Program-made: the position numbers and the translations under genes | The notes under the pieces: model-generated | Databases searched by the model: none | Seen by the model: only the letters and a program-made list of their open reading frames with translations | What the model was told of the DNA's origin: nothing | Assembly (NCBI GenBank): GCA_025965975.1 | Contig: JAOPVX010000327.1 | Span: forward strand, 1 to 64,000 | DNA from: Mycobacterium sp. | Lineage (GTDB): Bacteria; Actinomycetota; Actinomycetes; Mycobacteriales; Mycobacteriaceae | Direction of reading: 5' to 3' | DNA length: 64,000 nt | Shown here: in pieces, positions 28,926-37,370 of the stretch | Position numbering within the stretch: the first letter of the stretch is position 1 | Layout: each line of letters opens with the position of its first letter

Positions 28926-30575
28926 ATGACCGACGGCCCACTGATCGTGCAGTCCGACAAGACGGTGCTGCTCGAAGTCGACCATGAGCAGGCCGGCTTG
29001 GCGCGCGCCGCGATCGCCCCGTTCGCGGAGCTGGAGCGCGCGCCCGAACACATCCACACCTACCGCATCACCCCGCTGGCGCTGTGGAATGCGCGTGCGG
29101 CCGGCCACGACGCCGAGCAGGTGGTCGATGCGCTGGTGTCGTTCTCCCGCTACGCGGTGCCGCAGCCGCTGCTGGTCGACATCGTCGACACCATGGCCCG
29201 CTACGGCAGGCTGCAGCTGGTCAAAAGCCCGGTGCACGGCCTGATTTTGGTCAGCCTCGACCGCGCGGTGCTCGAGGAGGTGCTACGGCACAAGAAGATC
29301 GCGCCGATGCTGGGTGCCCGCATCGACGACGACACCGTGATCGTCCATCCCAGTGAACGCGGCCACATCAAACAGATGCTGCTGAAGATCGGCTGGCCCG
29401 TCGAGGACCTGGCCGGCTATGTCGACGGCGAGGCACACCCGATCAGCCTCGATCAGAGGAACTGGCACCTGCGCGACTACCAGGAGATGGCCGCGGAGTC
29501 GTTCTGGGCGGGCGGTTCTGGCGTGGTGGTGTTGCCCTGCGGTGCGGGCAAGACGATGGTCGGCGCTGCCGCGATGGCCAAGGCCGGTGCAACGACGCTG
29601 ATCCTGGTCACCAACACCGTCGCGGGCCGGCAGTGGAAACGTGAACTGATCGCCCGCACGTCGCTGACCGACGAGGAGATCGGTGAGTACTCCGGGGAAC
29701 GCAAGGAGATCCGGCCCGTCACCATCGCCACGTATCAGGTCATGACCCGGCGCACCAAGGGCGAATATCGGCACCTGGAACTGTTCGACAGCCGCGACTG
29801 GGGCCTGATCATCTACGACGAGGTGCACCTGTTGCCTGCGCCGGTGTTCCGGATGACCGCGGATCTGCAGTCGCGGCGACGACTCGGGCTGACCGCCACG
29901 CTGATCCGCGAGGACGGCCGCGAGGGCGACGTGTTCAGCTTGATCGGGCCGAAGCGCTACGACGCGCCGTGGAAGGACATCGAGGCACAGGGCTGGATCG
30001 CGCCCGCCGAGTGTATCGAGGTGCGGGTGACGATGACCGACAACGAGCGGATGCTCTATGCCGTTGCCGAACCCGACGAGCGCTACAAACTCTGTTCGAC
30101 GGTGCACAGCAAGATCGCGGTGGTGAAGTCGATCCTCGAGCGGCATCCCGGCGACCAGACGCTGGTGATCGGCGCGTACCTCGACCAGCTCGACGAACTG
30201 GGCCAGGAGCTGAACGCCCCGGTGATTCAGGGCTCAACCAAGACGGCCGAACGCGAGGAGTTGTTCGACGCGTTCCGTCGCGGCGAGGTGTCAACGCTGG
30301 TGGTGTCGAAGGTGGCGAACTTCTCCATCGACCTGCCGGAAGCCAATGTGGCGGTGCAGGTTTCGGGCACGTTCGGGTCACGCCAGGAAGAGGCGCAACG
30401 GCTGGGCAGGTTGCTGCGCCCGAAGTCCGACGGTGGCGGCGCGATTTTCTATTCGGTGGTGTCCCGCGACAGCCTGGACGCCGAATACGCCGCACACAGG
30501 CAGCGCTTCCTGGCCGAGCAGGGCTACGGCTATGTCATCAAGGACGCCGACGACCTGCTGGGGCCCACCATTTAG
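28926..30575 (+). CDS. xpb: DNA repair helicase XPB
   Basis: A 549-residue superfamily 2 3'-5' DNA helicase, the bacterial homologue of XPB/ERCC3. An N-terminal damage-recognition-like domain (residues 1-175) precedes the motor: Q-motif region LRDYQEMAAESFW, Walker A LPCGAGKT with Lys209, DEVH at 298-301, motif III LTATLIREDGRE that also contains the XPB RED motif, and the second RecA lobe with TLVVSKVANFSIDLPEAN and the arginine-finger motif QRLGRLLRP. The ATG at 28926 overlaps the stop of the upstream repeated small frame. Converges with a cupin gene. Confidence 0.96.
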   Translation: MTDGPLIVQSDKTVLLEVDHEQAGLARAAIAPFAELERAPEHIHTYRITPLALWNARAAGHDAEQVVDALVSFSRYAVPQPLLVDIVDTMARYGRLQLVKSPVHGLILVSLDRAVLEEVLRHKKIAPMLGARIDDDTVIVHPSERGHIKQMLLKIGWPVEDLAGYVDGEAHPISLDQRNWHLRDYQEMAAESFWAGGSGVVVLPCGAGKTMVGAAAMAKAGATTLILVTNTVAGRQWKRELIARTSLTDEEIGEYSGERKEIRPVTIATYQVMTRRTKGEYRHLELFDSRDWGLIIYDEVHLLPAPVFRMTADLQSRRRLGLTATLIREDGREGDVFSLIGPKRYDAPWKDIEAQGWIAPAECIEVRVTMTDNERMLYAVAEPDERYKLCSTVHSKIAVVKSILERHPGDQTLVIGAYLDQLDELGQELNAPVIQGSTKTAEREELFDAFRRGEVSTLVVSKVANFSIDLPEANVAVQVSGTFGSRQEEAQRLGRLLRPKSDGGGAIFYSVVSRDSLDAEYAAHRQRFLAEQGYGYVIKDADDLLGPTI

Positions 30576-30916
30576 ACGTGGGGTCCAACGGCTTTCGCGA
30601 CGGTTAGTAACACCGCGGAATCCTCGAGCGCATGCAGGCCGTGGCGAGACTCCGGGATGACGATGTGATCGCCGCTCGCACCCTCCCAGTGTGCCTGAGC
30701 ATTGGTGAGCCGTACCCTGCCGTTCAGCACCTGCAGGGTAGCTTCGCCGTGGCCTTCGTGTTCGTCGAGTTCGGTGCCCGCCGTCAACGCGATCAGGGTC
30801 TGGCGCAGCGAATGCTCATGGCCCCCGTAGACGGTGTGTGCGCTGCGGCCGCTGCTGGTGGCGCGGGCCGTTTCGAGATGCTCGCGCGCAAGCGCGGTAA
30901 GTGAAACCTTGTTCAT
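30572..30916 (-). CDS. Cupin-domain protein
   Basis: A 114-residue single-domain cupin (SLRQTLIALTAGTELDEHEGHGEATLQVLNGRVRL, then HIVIPESRHGLHALEDSAVLLTV), with the metal-ligand histidines of the two cupin motifs present. Such small cupins often sense or protect against stress. It is divergent from an NmrA-type gene 87 bp away, with a palindromic repeat between them, and its stop overlaps the xpb stop by 4 bp. An upstream open frame to 31705 is antisense to the NmrA gene and is not coding. Confidence 0.85.
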   Translation of the reverse strand: MNKVSLTALAREHLETARATSSGRSAHTVYGGHEHSLRQTLIALTAGTELDEHEGHGEATLQVLNGRVRLTNAQAHWEGASGDHIVIPESRHGLHALEDSAVLLTVAKAVGPHV

Positions 30917-30933
30917 CGCCGGTGTTCCCTTCC

Positions 30934-30977
30934 AGACGATCGGACATGACATCGAGCGTTTAGACGATGGATCGTCT
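30934..30977. promoter_or_regulatory. Candidate operator between cupin and NmrA genes
   Basis: Three copies of the half-site AGACGAT: 30934-30940 and 30962-30968 on the plus strand and 30971-30977 inverted (ATCGTCT). The last two form a perfect 16-bp palindrome AGACGATGGATCGTCT. It lies in the 87-bp gap between two divergent starts, which fits shared control by one dimeric regulator. Confidence 0.5.
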
Positions 30978-31003
30978 CGAATCCGGGCCGTTGAATTCGA
31001 GAT

Positions 31004-31840
31004 ATGACCAACACAACCAACAACACCATTCTCGTCATCGGCAGCACCGGCAAGACCGGAAAGCGCGTCGCAGATCGACTCGAAAAGCGCGGCATCCCGA
31101 TCCGGCACGGGTCGCGCTCGGCCGATATCCCGTTCGACTGGGACAGCCCGCAGACCTGGGCGCCCGCGTTGGCCGGTGTCGACAGGGTCTACATCACCTA
31201 CTACCCGGATCTGGCCGTGCCCGGCTCGGTCGACGCCGTCGCCAAGCTCACCGAGCTGGCCAAGTGCGCCGGTGTCAGCCGTCTGGTGCTGCTGTCCGGC
31301 CGCAACGAAGCCGAGGCCGAGCGGGCCGAGCGCATCGTCATGGCGTCCGGGCTGGAGTGGACGATCGTGCGCTGCGCGTTCTTCGCGCAGAACTTCAGCG
31401 AGGGCGCGTGGCTCGACGAGGTGCTCGCATGCACTGTGTCGCTGCCGGTCGACCATGTGCAGGAGCCGTTCGTGGATGCCGACGACATCGCCGACGTCGC
31501 GGTGGCGGCGCTGACCGACGACCGCCACGTCGGCCAGCTCTACGAGCTGACCGGTCCGCGGCTGCTCAGTTTCCGCGACGCCGTGGCGCAGATCGGCGCG
31601 GCCACCGGCCGGGACATCAGCTTCGTGTCGGTACCGATCGAGGATTACACCGCGATGCTCACGGAATACGGTCTGCCGCAAGAGTTTATCTGGCTGTTGA
31701 ACCACCTGTTCACCGAGGTGCTCGGCAGCAAGGCGCAGCTGGCCGACGGAGTGCAGCGGGCACTGGGGCGCGAGCCCAAGGACTTCGCCGACTACGCCCG
31801 CGAGACCGCAACGACCGGAGTGTGGACGCCGTCAGTTTGA
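31004..31840 (+). CDS. NmrA-like NAD(P)-binding protein
   Basis: A 278-residue atypical short-chain dehydrogenase of the NmrA/quinone-oxidoreductase-2 type. The Rossmann motif ILVIGSTGKTGKRVADRL is at the N-terminus, WTIVRCAFFAQNFSEGAW follows the nucleotide-binding half, and VDADDIADVAVAAL is the usual C-terminal-half block. No catalytic YxxxK is seen, as expected for redox-sensing members. Divergent from the cupin gene. The substrate is unknown. Confidence 0.88.
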   Translation: MTNTTNNTILVIGSTGKTGKRVADRLEKRGIPIRHGSRSADIPFDWDSPQTWAPALAGVDRVYITYYPDLAVPGSVDAVAKLTELAKCAGVSRLVLLSGRNEAEAERAERIVMASGLEWTIVRCAFFAQNFSEGAWLDEVLACTVSLPVDHVQEPFVDADDIADVAVAALTDDRHVGQLYELTGPRLLSFRDAVAQIGAATGRDISFVSVPIEDYTAMLTEYGLPQEFIWLLNHLFTEVLGSKAQLADGVQRALGREPKDFADYARETATTGVWTPSV

Positions 31841-31880
31841 ATCTCGGTGAGCGGATCTCCGTCGAATGGCGGGGATCCGC

Positions 31881-32225
31881 TCACTCCGACGGAAACCGGG
31901 CGCGCAACGCATCCAGCAGGTGCTGCGCCTCCCACACGCGCCCGCGCATCCGCACCAGGCTCTCCGGCGGCCGATTCTCGTCGTCGATGCCACGCTCACA
32001 CCGCAGCAGCCAACGCTTCTCCATCGAGGCCGCAACCTCCTCCAATTCCGCGATCTCACCTTGCATGATGGCGTCGAACATCCGCGCTTGCGCCACATCC
32101 GCGGGGTGCGCGGGACGTGCCAACGCGTCGGCGCGGTGGCGGACGGCGGCCGGCGCGATGCGCGGTTGCGGCACCCCCATCGGTTCCCGCGGCTGGAGCC
32201 CTAAGTCGGGTGATATCGATAACAC
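31881..32225 (-). CDS. Hypothetical protein
   Basis: A 114-residue protein, mostly helical by composition, with the core MFDAIMQGEIAELEEVAASMEKRWLLRCERGIDDENRPPESLVRMRGRVWEAQHLLDALRARFP. I do not recognise a family. The GTG start at 32225 has GGAGAGGA seven bases upstream; an internal ATG at 32180 is an alternative. It converges with the NmrA gene. Confidence 0.62.
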   Translation of the reverse strand: MLSISPDLGLQPREPMGVPQPRIAPAAVRHRADALARPAHPADVAQARMFDAIMQGEIAELEEVAASMEKRWLLRCERGIDDENRPPESLVRMRGRVWEAQHLLDALRARFPSE

Positions 32226-32302
32226 CCACAGATCCTCTCCGAGGAGCGTCGCATCAGCGACCCCACAGGTTCACCGGCCGGTTAAGTTTCGATGGCTGGG
32301 CG

Positions 32303-32680
32303 TTACCGTTCGTTCACTTTGAGGCTGGGCCGCCTGTGAGGTAGGCGGCGGTGCTGTTGTCGGCGATGGTGGCCGGTCTGCTTTGGTGCGGATTCCCGTG
32401 CGCCGATGCGGATCTGTGGCCGGCAGCCACGCCCCCTCGTCATCCATCCCAGCTCCCGAGCATCGCGGGTGAATTCGTCGATCACGGCACGCACCGCGGG
32501 ATTGTCTTCTCCGTTTCGCCAGACCAGCGACCACGTCCACAGCGGTGTTGGGTGGACCACCGAACGCCGCACCAGCCCGCTGGGCTCCTGCATGCTCTGC
32601 CGCTTCGGGTTGTTCAGCACTGGTCCGCGCAGCCTGCGTACATGCTCGAAAAATGTTGGGCCGGTGACTCCTCCGTCGTC
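32303..32680 (-). pseudogene. LysR-family regulator, C-terminal fragment
   Basis: On the minus strand, the block GPTFFEHVRRLRGPVLNN followed by PLWTWSLVWR and NPAVRAVIDEFTRDARELGW is the end of a LysR effector-binding domain. The helix-turn-helix half is absent: the fragment starts abruptly next to the remains of a divergent dehydrogenase gene. Its last residues also appear to shift frame (EGAWLPATDPHR lies in a neighbouring frame). Only about a quarter of a typical 300-residue LysR protein remains, so it is not functional. Confidence 0.6.
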
Positions 32681-33386
32681 CACCCGCACGATGCGCGCGC
32701 CGGTGTCGGCGGCGACTCAGGGCACGGTGCGAGCCTGGTGTCGGCATATCGCAAGCTCGGCTATGCGGTGGTGGCCAACTCCCGCACCATCACCGAGAGC
32801 GACGACACGATGGTGTTGACGGTACCCGGCGACATCGGCAGCGGGCGTTGGACAGCGCATCGTCGACGCCGCCCTTGAGCGGTTCGGCCGGGTCGACACG
32901 GTGGTCAACAATGCCGGGATCTTCGTTGCCAAGCCGTTCACGGACTACACCGACGACGACTATGACACAGTCACCGGAGTGAACCTGCGTGGATTCTTCG
33001 AGGTGTCCCGCGCCGCGGTGGCCGCGATGCTGTCGGGTGACGGTGGCGGCCACGTGGTGAACATCTCGACCAGCCTGGTCGACCATGCCAACTCGCAGGT
33101 GCCCTCCGCATCAGCGTCGCTGACGAAGGGCGGGCTCAACGCGGTCACCAAGGCGCTGGCGAACGAGTACGCCGGAGGCGGTATGCGGGCGAAAGCCGTC
33201 GCGCTCGGGGTCATCCGCACACCGATGCACGATCCGGCCTCTTACGACACTCTGGCGAAACTGCATCCGGTCGGTCGTCTCGGCGAGATCGATGACGTCG
33301 TCGACGCAGTTGTCTATCTGGAGAACGCGTCGTTCGTCACCGGCGAGATCCTGCATGTGGATGGTGGTCAAAGTGTCGGGCACTGA
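32642..33386 (+). pseudogene. Short-chain dehydrogenase/reductase, frameshifted
   Basis: An SDR gene in two frames. The first part (to about 32840) carries the Rossmann motif GGDSGHGASLVSAYRKLGYAVVANSR and TVPGDIG. The second, one frame over, continues GQRIVDAALERFGRVDTVVNNAGIF through the rest of the domain to FVTGEILHVDGGQSVGH and the stop at 33386. The shift lies near 32838-32850. The usual YxxxK appears as SASASLTKG, so the catalytic tyrosine is replaced by serine. No convincing start exists, because the 5' end is fused to the LysR fragment. A 485-bp open frame from 32901 looks intact but lacks the nucleotide-binding half. Confidence 0.7.
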
Positions 33387-33732
33387 GGTTCTGCGCGACG
33401 TCCTTGACCGGTGGAAGGCGAGCATCGACGCGCAACTGCCCGAGCGGGTGGCCGAGGTGTTCACCGAGGACGCCATCTTCCAGGGTCTGCACCCGTATAG
33501 CGTTGGGCGCCAAGGCGTGATCGACTACTACGCCAGTCAACCGCCCGGAATGACGGTCACCTACCGGATACTGGAAGGCCGCCAGCCAGCGGCCGGTCTG
33601 GTGCTCGGCTACGTCGCCGCCGACTTCTCGTTTCCCGACCGGCCGACGGTGCGCGTGTATCTCGGCGTGCTGGTCAAACACACCGACGACGGCTGGCGCA
33701 TCGTCCACTACCAGGCGTCCAAGCTCGATTAG
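33373..33732 (+). CDS. NTF2-like/SnoaL-fold protein
   Basis: A roughly 119-residue cone-fold protein: VLRDVLDRWKASIDAQLPERVAEVFTEDAIFQGLHPYSVGRQGVIDYYASQPPG, then VYLGVLVKHTDDGWRIVHYQASKLD. This is the SgcJ/EcaC-type nuclear-transport-factor-2 pattern. The start is uncertain (ATG 33361 or GTG 33373); both overlap the end of the broken dehydrogenase gene. It remains intact although its probable operon partner is a pseudogene. Function is unknown. Confidence 0.75.
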   Translation: MSGTEVLRDVLDRWKASIDAQLPERVAEVFTEDAIFQGLHPYSVGRQGVIDYYASQPPGMTVTYRILEGRQPAAGLVLGYVAADFSFPDRPTVRVYLGVLVKHTDDGWRIVHYQASKLD

Positions 33733-34718
33733 CTCAGCGCCGGGATCACCTCTCGCTCGAACAGCTCGATACCGGACCGGTCGTAGGCGGCCTCGGGGAA
33801 GTACAGGATCGCGTACTCACAGCCGAGTTCGCGCATCCGTTTCAGCTTCTCGACGACCTGTTCCGGTGTGCCGCCTGCGGATTCGGGGGCGGTGGCCATG
33901 GCCAGCATGGCGTCGACGACGGCCTCGTTGGCCTTGGCCACCAGCCTGGTGCGCAACCGGCCGACTCGCTCCGCGACGTCGGCGTCCGACTCGCCGATCA
34001 CGGCGTTGAAGTTGGCCGACCGCACGATCGCGCCGTAGTCGGTGCCGGCATCGCGGCAATGATCCGCCAGCACCTGCGACTTGTGTGCGAATCCCTCCGG
34101 CTCGGAGGTGAAGTTGGTGTACTGGGCGTACTTGGCGGCGATGCGCAGCGTCACTTTCTCGCCGCCGCCTGCGATCCACAGCGGAATACCGCCGTCCTGC
34201 AAAGGCTTTGGCTCCACGATTGCACCGTCGACCTGATAATGCTTGCCGTCGAAGCTGACCTCGCCGTCGCGCCAGGCGCCGCGCATGATCTGCACGCCTT
34301 CGTCGAGACGCCCTAGCCGCACCCCGGCAGACGGGAACCCGTATCCGTAAGCGCGCCACTCGTGCTCATACCAGCCGCCGCCGATGCCCATCTGGATCCG
34401 CCCGCCGGAGATGATGTCGGCGGTGGCGGCGACCTTCGCCAGATAGACCGGGTTGCGGTAGCTCATCGCCGTGCACATCTGGCCGAGCTTGATCCGCGAC
34501 GTCGTCGCCGCGTACGCCGACATCAGCGACCACGCCTCGTGGGTGGCCTCGTGCGTCGGCATCGGCACGGTGTGGAAGTGGTCGTAGACCCACAGCGAGT
34601 CCCACGCGCCGTCGTCGGCGTAGGCCGCGAGGTCGCGCATCACCTGCCAGTGTTTGTCGGTGGGAATGTCGACGAGATCGAGTCGCCAGCCTTGCGGGAT
34701 GAATAGTCCAAAGCGCAT
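33729..34718 (-). CDS. LLM-class F420-dependent oxidoreductase
   Basis: A 329-residue luciferase-like TIM-barrel oxidoreductase with MRFGLFIPQGWRLDL at the N-terminus, YDHFHTVPMPTHEATHEAWSLMSAYAATTSRIKLGQMCTAMSYRNP, and ADIISGGRIQMGIGGGWYEHEW, all typical of F420-dependent members. An upstream start at 34811 would extend it into a neighbouring gene; the ATG at 34718 gives the family start. The substrate is unknown. It converges with the NTF2-like gene and diverges from a flavin-binding gene. Confidence 0.9.
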   Translation of the reverse strand: MRFGLFIPQGWRLDLVDIPTDKHWQVMRDLAAYADDGAWDSLWVYDHFHTVPMPTHEATHEAWSLMSAYAATTSRIKLGQMCTAMSYRNPVYLAKVAATADIISGGRIQMGIGGGWYEHEWRAYGYGFPSAGVRLGRLDEGVQIMRGAWRDGEVSFDGKHYQVDGAIVEPKPLQDGGIPLWIAGGGEKVTLRIAAKYAQYTNFTSEPEGFAHKSQVLADHCRDAGTDYGAIVRSANFNAVIGESDADVAERVGRLRTRLVAKANEAVVDAMLAMATAPESAGGTPEQVVEKLKRMRELGCEYAILYFPEAAYDRSGIELFEREVIPALS

Positions 34719-34763
34719 GACTCTCGACTCTATGCGCCGCGGGAGATGACTAGCCTGGCGAGC

Positions 34764-35189
34764 ATGGCCCTTTCCAAGGAAGAACGCGAACAGTTTCTGG
34801 CCGAACCTCACATCGCGGCGCTGTCGGTGAGCGCGGGCGACAAGCGTGGACCACTGACCGTGCCGATCTGGTACCAGTACGCGCCCGGTGACGAGCCGTG
34901 GCTGATCACCGGAGCCGGCTCACGCAAGCACCGCCTCATCGAGACGCAGGGCGAGTTCACGCTGATGGTCGATCGCCTCGAGCCGACGGTGCGCTATGTC
35001 GCGGTCGACGGCCGGATCAGCCGCATCGAGCCGGGTACCGATGAGCAGCTCGTCGAGATGACCAAACGCTATCTTCCGCCGGACAAGGTCGACGCCTACC
35101 TCGAGTTCGCGCGTCGTGAGCAGGGTGAGAGTGTGGCCATCTTCATGAAGCCGGAGCACTGGCTTTCGGCCGACCTGGGGGCGATCTGA
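34764..35189 (+). CDS. Pyridoxamine 5'-phosphate oxidase-like FMN/F420-binding protein
   Basis: A 141-residue split-beta-barrel flavin-binding protein: MALSKEEREQFLAEPHIAALSVSAGDKRGPLTVPIWYQYAPGDEPWLITGAGSRKHRLI. This pattern belongs to the actinobacterial F420- or FMN-binding PNPOx-like group rather than true PdxH. The ATG at 34764 gives this start. It precedes the methyltransferase gene by 3 bp and diverges from an F420-type oxidoreductase, so the trio may share a cofactor-dependent pathway (inference). Confidence 0.86.
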   Translation: MALSKEEREQFLAEPHIAALSVSAGDKRGPLTVPIWYQYAPGDEPWLITGAGSRKHRLIETQGEFTLMVDRLEPTVRYVAVDGRISRIEPGTDEQLVEMTKRYLPPDKVDAYLEFARREQGESVAIFMKPEHWLSADLGAI

Positions 35190-35192
35190 GCG

Positions 35193-35789
35193 ATGTCGTC
35201 ACGGCAACTGCTCTTCAAGACGTTCTATCGGCTCGGTTTCGCGCCGTGGGACGGCCACCCGTTGGCGAACAGCCTCACTGACCTGATCGAGGGCGACGGT
35301 GCCTTGGCGCCTGGCACCGCGTTGGACCTCGGTTGCGGCACCGGCGACACCTCCATCTATCTGGCCAAACACGGCTGGCAGGTCACCGGTGTGGACTTCG
35401 TCGGCAAGGCAGTGGACAAGGCCCGCGCCAAGGCCGAGGCCGACAAGGTCGCGGTGAACTTCGCCATGGCCGACGTGACGCGGCTGTCCTCCGAGGGCGT
35501 CGGGTCGAACTTCGGTCTGATCGTCGACAACGGCTGCCTGCACGGCATGAGCGCCGAGGCCCGCGATGCCTACGTGCGCGAGGTCACCGCCGTGGCGGCA
35601 CCGGACGCGCGGCTGTTGCTCTGCGAGTTCATCCCTGGCGGCACGTTCGGCGTGCCAGGAATCGATCCGGCCGAGGTTGAGCGGCGGTTCGCGGTCAGCT
35701 GGATGCCGCTGGCGTCGGGGAGTGAGCCTGCGATGGACCACAACGGCAAGGACCCCGCGCGGTTCTACTTGTTCGCGCGGGCGTCGTAG
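35193..35789 (+). CDS. Class I SAM-dependent methyltransferase
   Basis: A 198-residue methyltransferase. Motif I is LDLGCGTGDTSIYLAKHGWQVTGVDFVGKAVDKARAKA, and the DNGCLHGMSAEARDAYVREV segment follows, a pattern seen in thiopurine-methyltransferase-like members. The C-terminus MDHNGKDPARFYLFARAS completes the fold. Its 3' end overlaps the convergent synthetase gene by 25 bp. The acceptor is unknown. Confidence 0.88.
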   Translation: MSSRQLLFKTFYRLGFAPWDGHPLANSLTDLIEGDGALAPGTALDLGCGTGDTSIYLAKHGWQVTGVDFVGKAVDKARAKAEADKVAVNFAMADVTRLSSEGVGSNFGLIVDNGCLHGMSAEARDAYVREVTAVAAPDARLLLCEFIPGGTFGVPGIDPAEVERRFAVSWMPLASGSEPAMDHNGKDPARFYLFARAS

Positions 35790-37255
35790 AGCGCGGCCAC
35801 AGCTGGCAGGCTGACCTTCAGCGCCGGGTTGCGCGGCAGGTCGTCGACCACGGCGAACGCGACCGGCACGTTGTATACGGGCAGCGCCTGGCGGACAAGG
35901 TCCTTCAGTTCGTCCTTAGACGGAATCGGCATGCCCGGCGTTACTTCGATGGCGGCGAACGGCACCTGGCCGAGCCGCTTGTCCGGCACACCCACCACGC
36001 ACGCGTCGCGCACCGACGCATGTGAGATCAGCACGCGCCGAACAGTTTCCGGCAAAATCTTGAATCCGCCACGGTTGATGGCGCCGTCGGCCCTTCCGTG
36101 CAATGTGACGAACCCGTCGGTGTCGACCGAGGCGATGTCGGTGGTCCGGATCCAGTCGGGGCTGATGGGTTCAACCTTGGCTTCCAGCAACCCCTGCTCG
36201 CCGGCGGGCAGCTCGGCTCCGGAGTTCGGGTCGACGATGCGAAGTCGGGTATCGGGCAGTGGTCTGCCAACGCTGTTGCGCTTGCTCTGTCCGAATTCAT
36301 CGATGAGGTCGGACGTCCACGCGCAGAGCGAGCCGGCGAATTCCGTTGCCCCATAGGCCAACCGGACCGGGATGTGGTAATGCTTCTCGAACTCGTCGCG
36401 AGTCTCGGGATCCAGGGGGCCCGAAGCGCTGATCAGAAATTCAAGCGACGCCAGGTCTTCCTTGGGCACGTCGGCGTCGAGCAGCATGCGAAAGACGGCA
36501 GGCTGCACACCCGAGCGGGTGACCCGGTGCGTCTTGACCGCGCGAACAAACCCGTCGACAGTGAACCGCTCGAGCATCACGATCCGCCGCGCGTTGTAGA
36601 CACCGGCGACCAATTGACACACCCCGATGCCGCCGAACTGCCAGTAGGCGAACTCCGGCGGCGCACCCGGCGGCGCCTTCTCCCCGCTGGTCACGCTGAA
36701 CACCGTTCGCTCAAGCACGGCCGTCTTGATCGCCTGTCGCTTCGGCGGGCCGGTGGTGCCGCTCGTCAGAATGTGAAGGGCCACATCGGGTTCAGCTTCG
36801 GCGTGCGGACGCGATTCGTCGCGACGCTCGAGCCCCGGAACGGCCGCAACGGTCGGCATCGTCAGCGAGATCGCCACCCCGGCGCTGCCCGTGCGCTTGG
36901 CGGCAGTAATGACCTCGTCGGTCCAGTCCTCACCATCGGCGACGATGGCCGACAACTCGAGCGTCTCGATGTCGCGGCCGATCGCTTCGGGCGACTGGAA
37001 GGAGTAGATCATCGAGACGGCGCGGCCGGCGGCCAGAAAGCCGATGATCGCGGCGGCGTGCGGAAGCCGGTTGCGGACCACCAGCCCGACCGGCGCAGGG
37101 TCCTCGACGCCCGCGTCACGCAGCATGTGTGCGATGGCATCGGCGTATCCCGTGATGTCGTTGCCGGAGTACCAGCGGCCGTCTAACTCGATGCACTGCC
37201 GGTCGCCGTAGCTCGCCAGCCCTGCCGCGAACGTTTCGGTAAAGCTTTCTGGCAC
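35765..37255 (-). CDS. AMP-dependent acyl-CoA synthetase-like protein
   Basis: A 496-residue ANL-superfamily adenylating enzyme. The P-loop reads LHILTSGTTGPPKRQAIKT, motif A5-like RLAYGATEFAG, the hinge IRTTDIASVDTDGFVTLHGRADGAINRGGFKI, and the C-terminal lysine region RNPALKVSLP. The expected TTDIA-x-DGF-x-GRxD block is intact, so it is probably active. It activates a carboxylic acid to an acyl-AMP and then an acyl-CoA; the acid is unknown. It is shorter than FadD-type enzymes (about 540-560). Confidence 0.88.
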   Translation of the reverse strand: MPESFTETFAAGLASYGDRQCIELDGRWYSGNDITGYADAIAHMLRDAGVEDPAPVGLVVRNRLPHAAAIIGFLAAGRAVSMIYSFQSPEAIGRDIETLELSAIVADGEDWTDEVITAAKRTGSAGVAISLTMPTVAAVPGLERRDESRPHAEAEPDVALHILTSGTTGPPKRQAIKTAVLERTVFSVTSGEKAPPGAPPEFAYWQFGGIGVCQLVAGVYNARRIVMLERFTVDGFVRAVKTHRVTRSGVQPAVFRMLLDADVPKEDLASLEFLISASGPLDPETRDEFEKHYHIPVRLAYGATEFAGSLCAWTSDLIDEFGQSKRNSVGRPLPDTRLRIVDPNSGAELPAGEQGLLEAKVEPISPDWIRTTDIASVDTDGFVTLHGRADGAINRGGFKILPETVRRVLISHASVRDACVVGVPDKRLGQVPFAAIEVTPGMPIPSKDELKDLVRQALPVYNVPVAFAVVDDLPRNPALKVSLPAVAALYDARANK

Positions 37256-37370
37256 GCCTAGACGATAACGAAAGCCGTCACTGCGGTCAGTCCCCGTCCT
37301 GCCCCACGCCGCGCTCGAGGACCCCGAGCATTGTCGATATCAGAACCACCCCGACCGTTAGCTGGTTACC

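Noticed and set aside
32901..33386. Intact SDR gene starting at GTG 32901
   Set aside because: The frame lacks the nucleotide-binding half, which lies upstream in another frame. It is the 3' part of a pseudogene.
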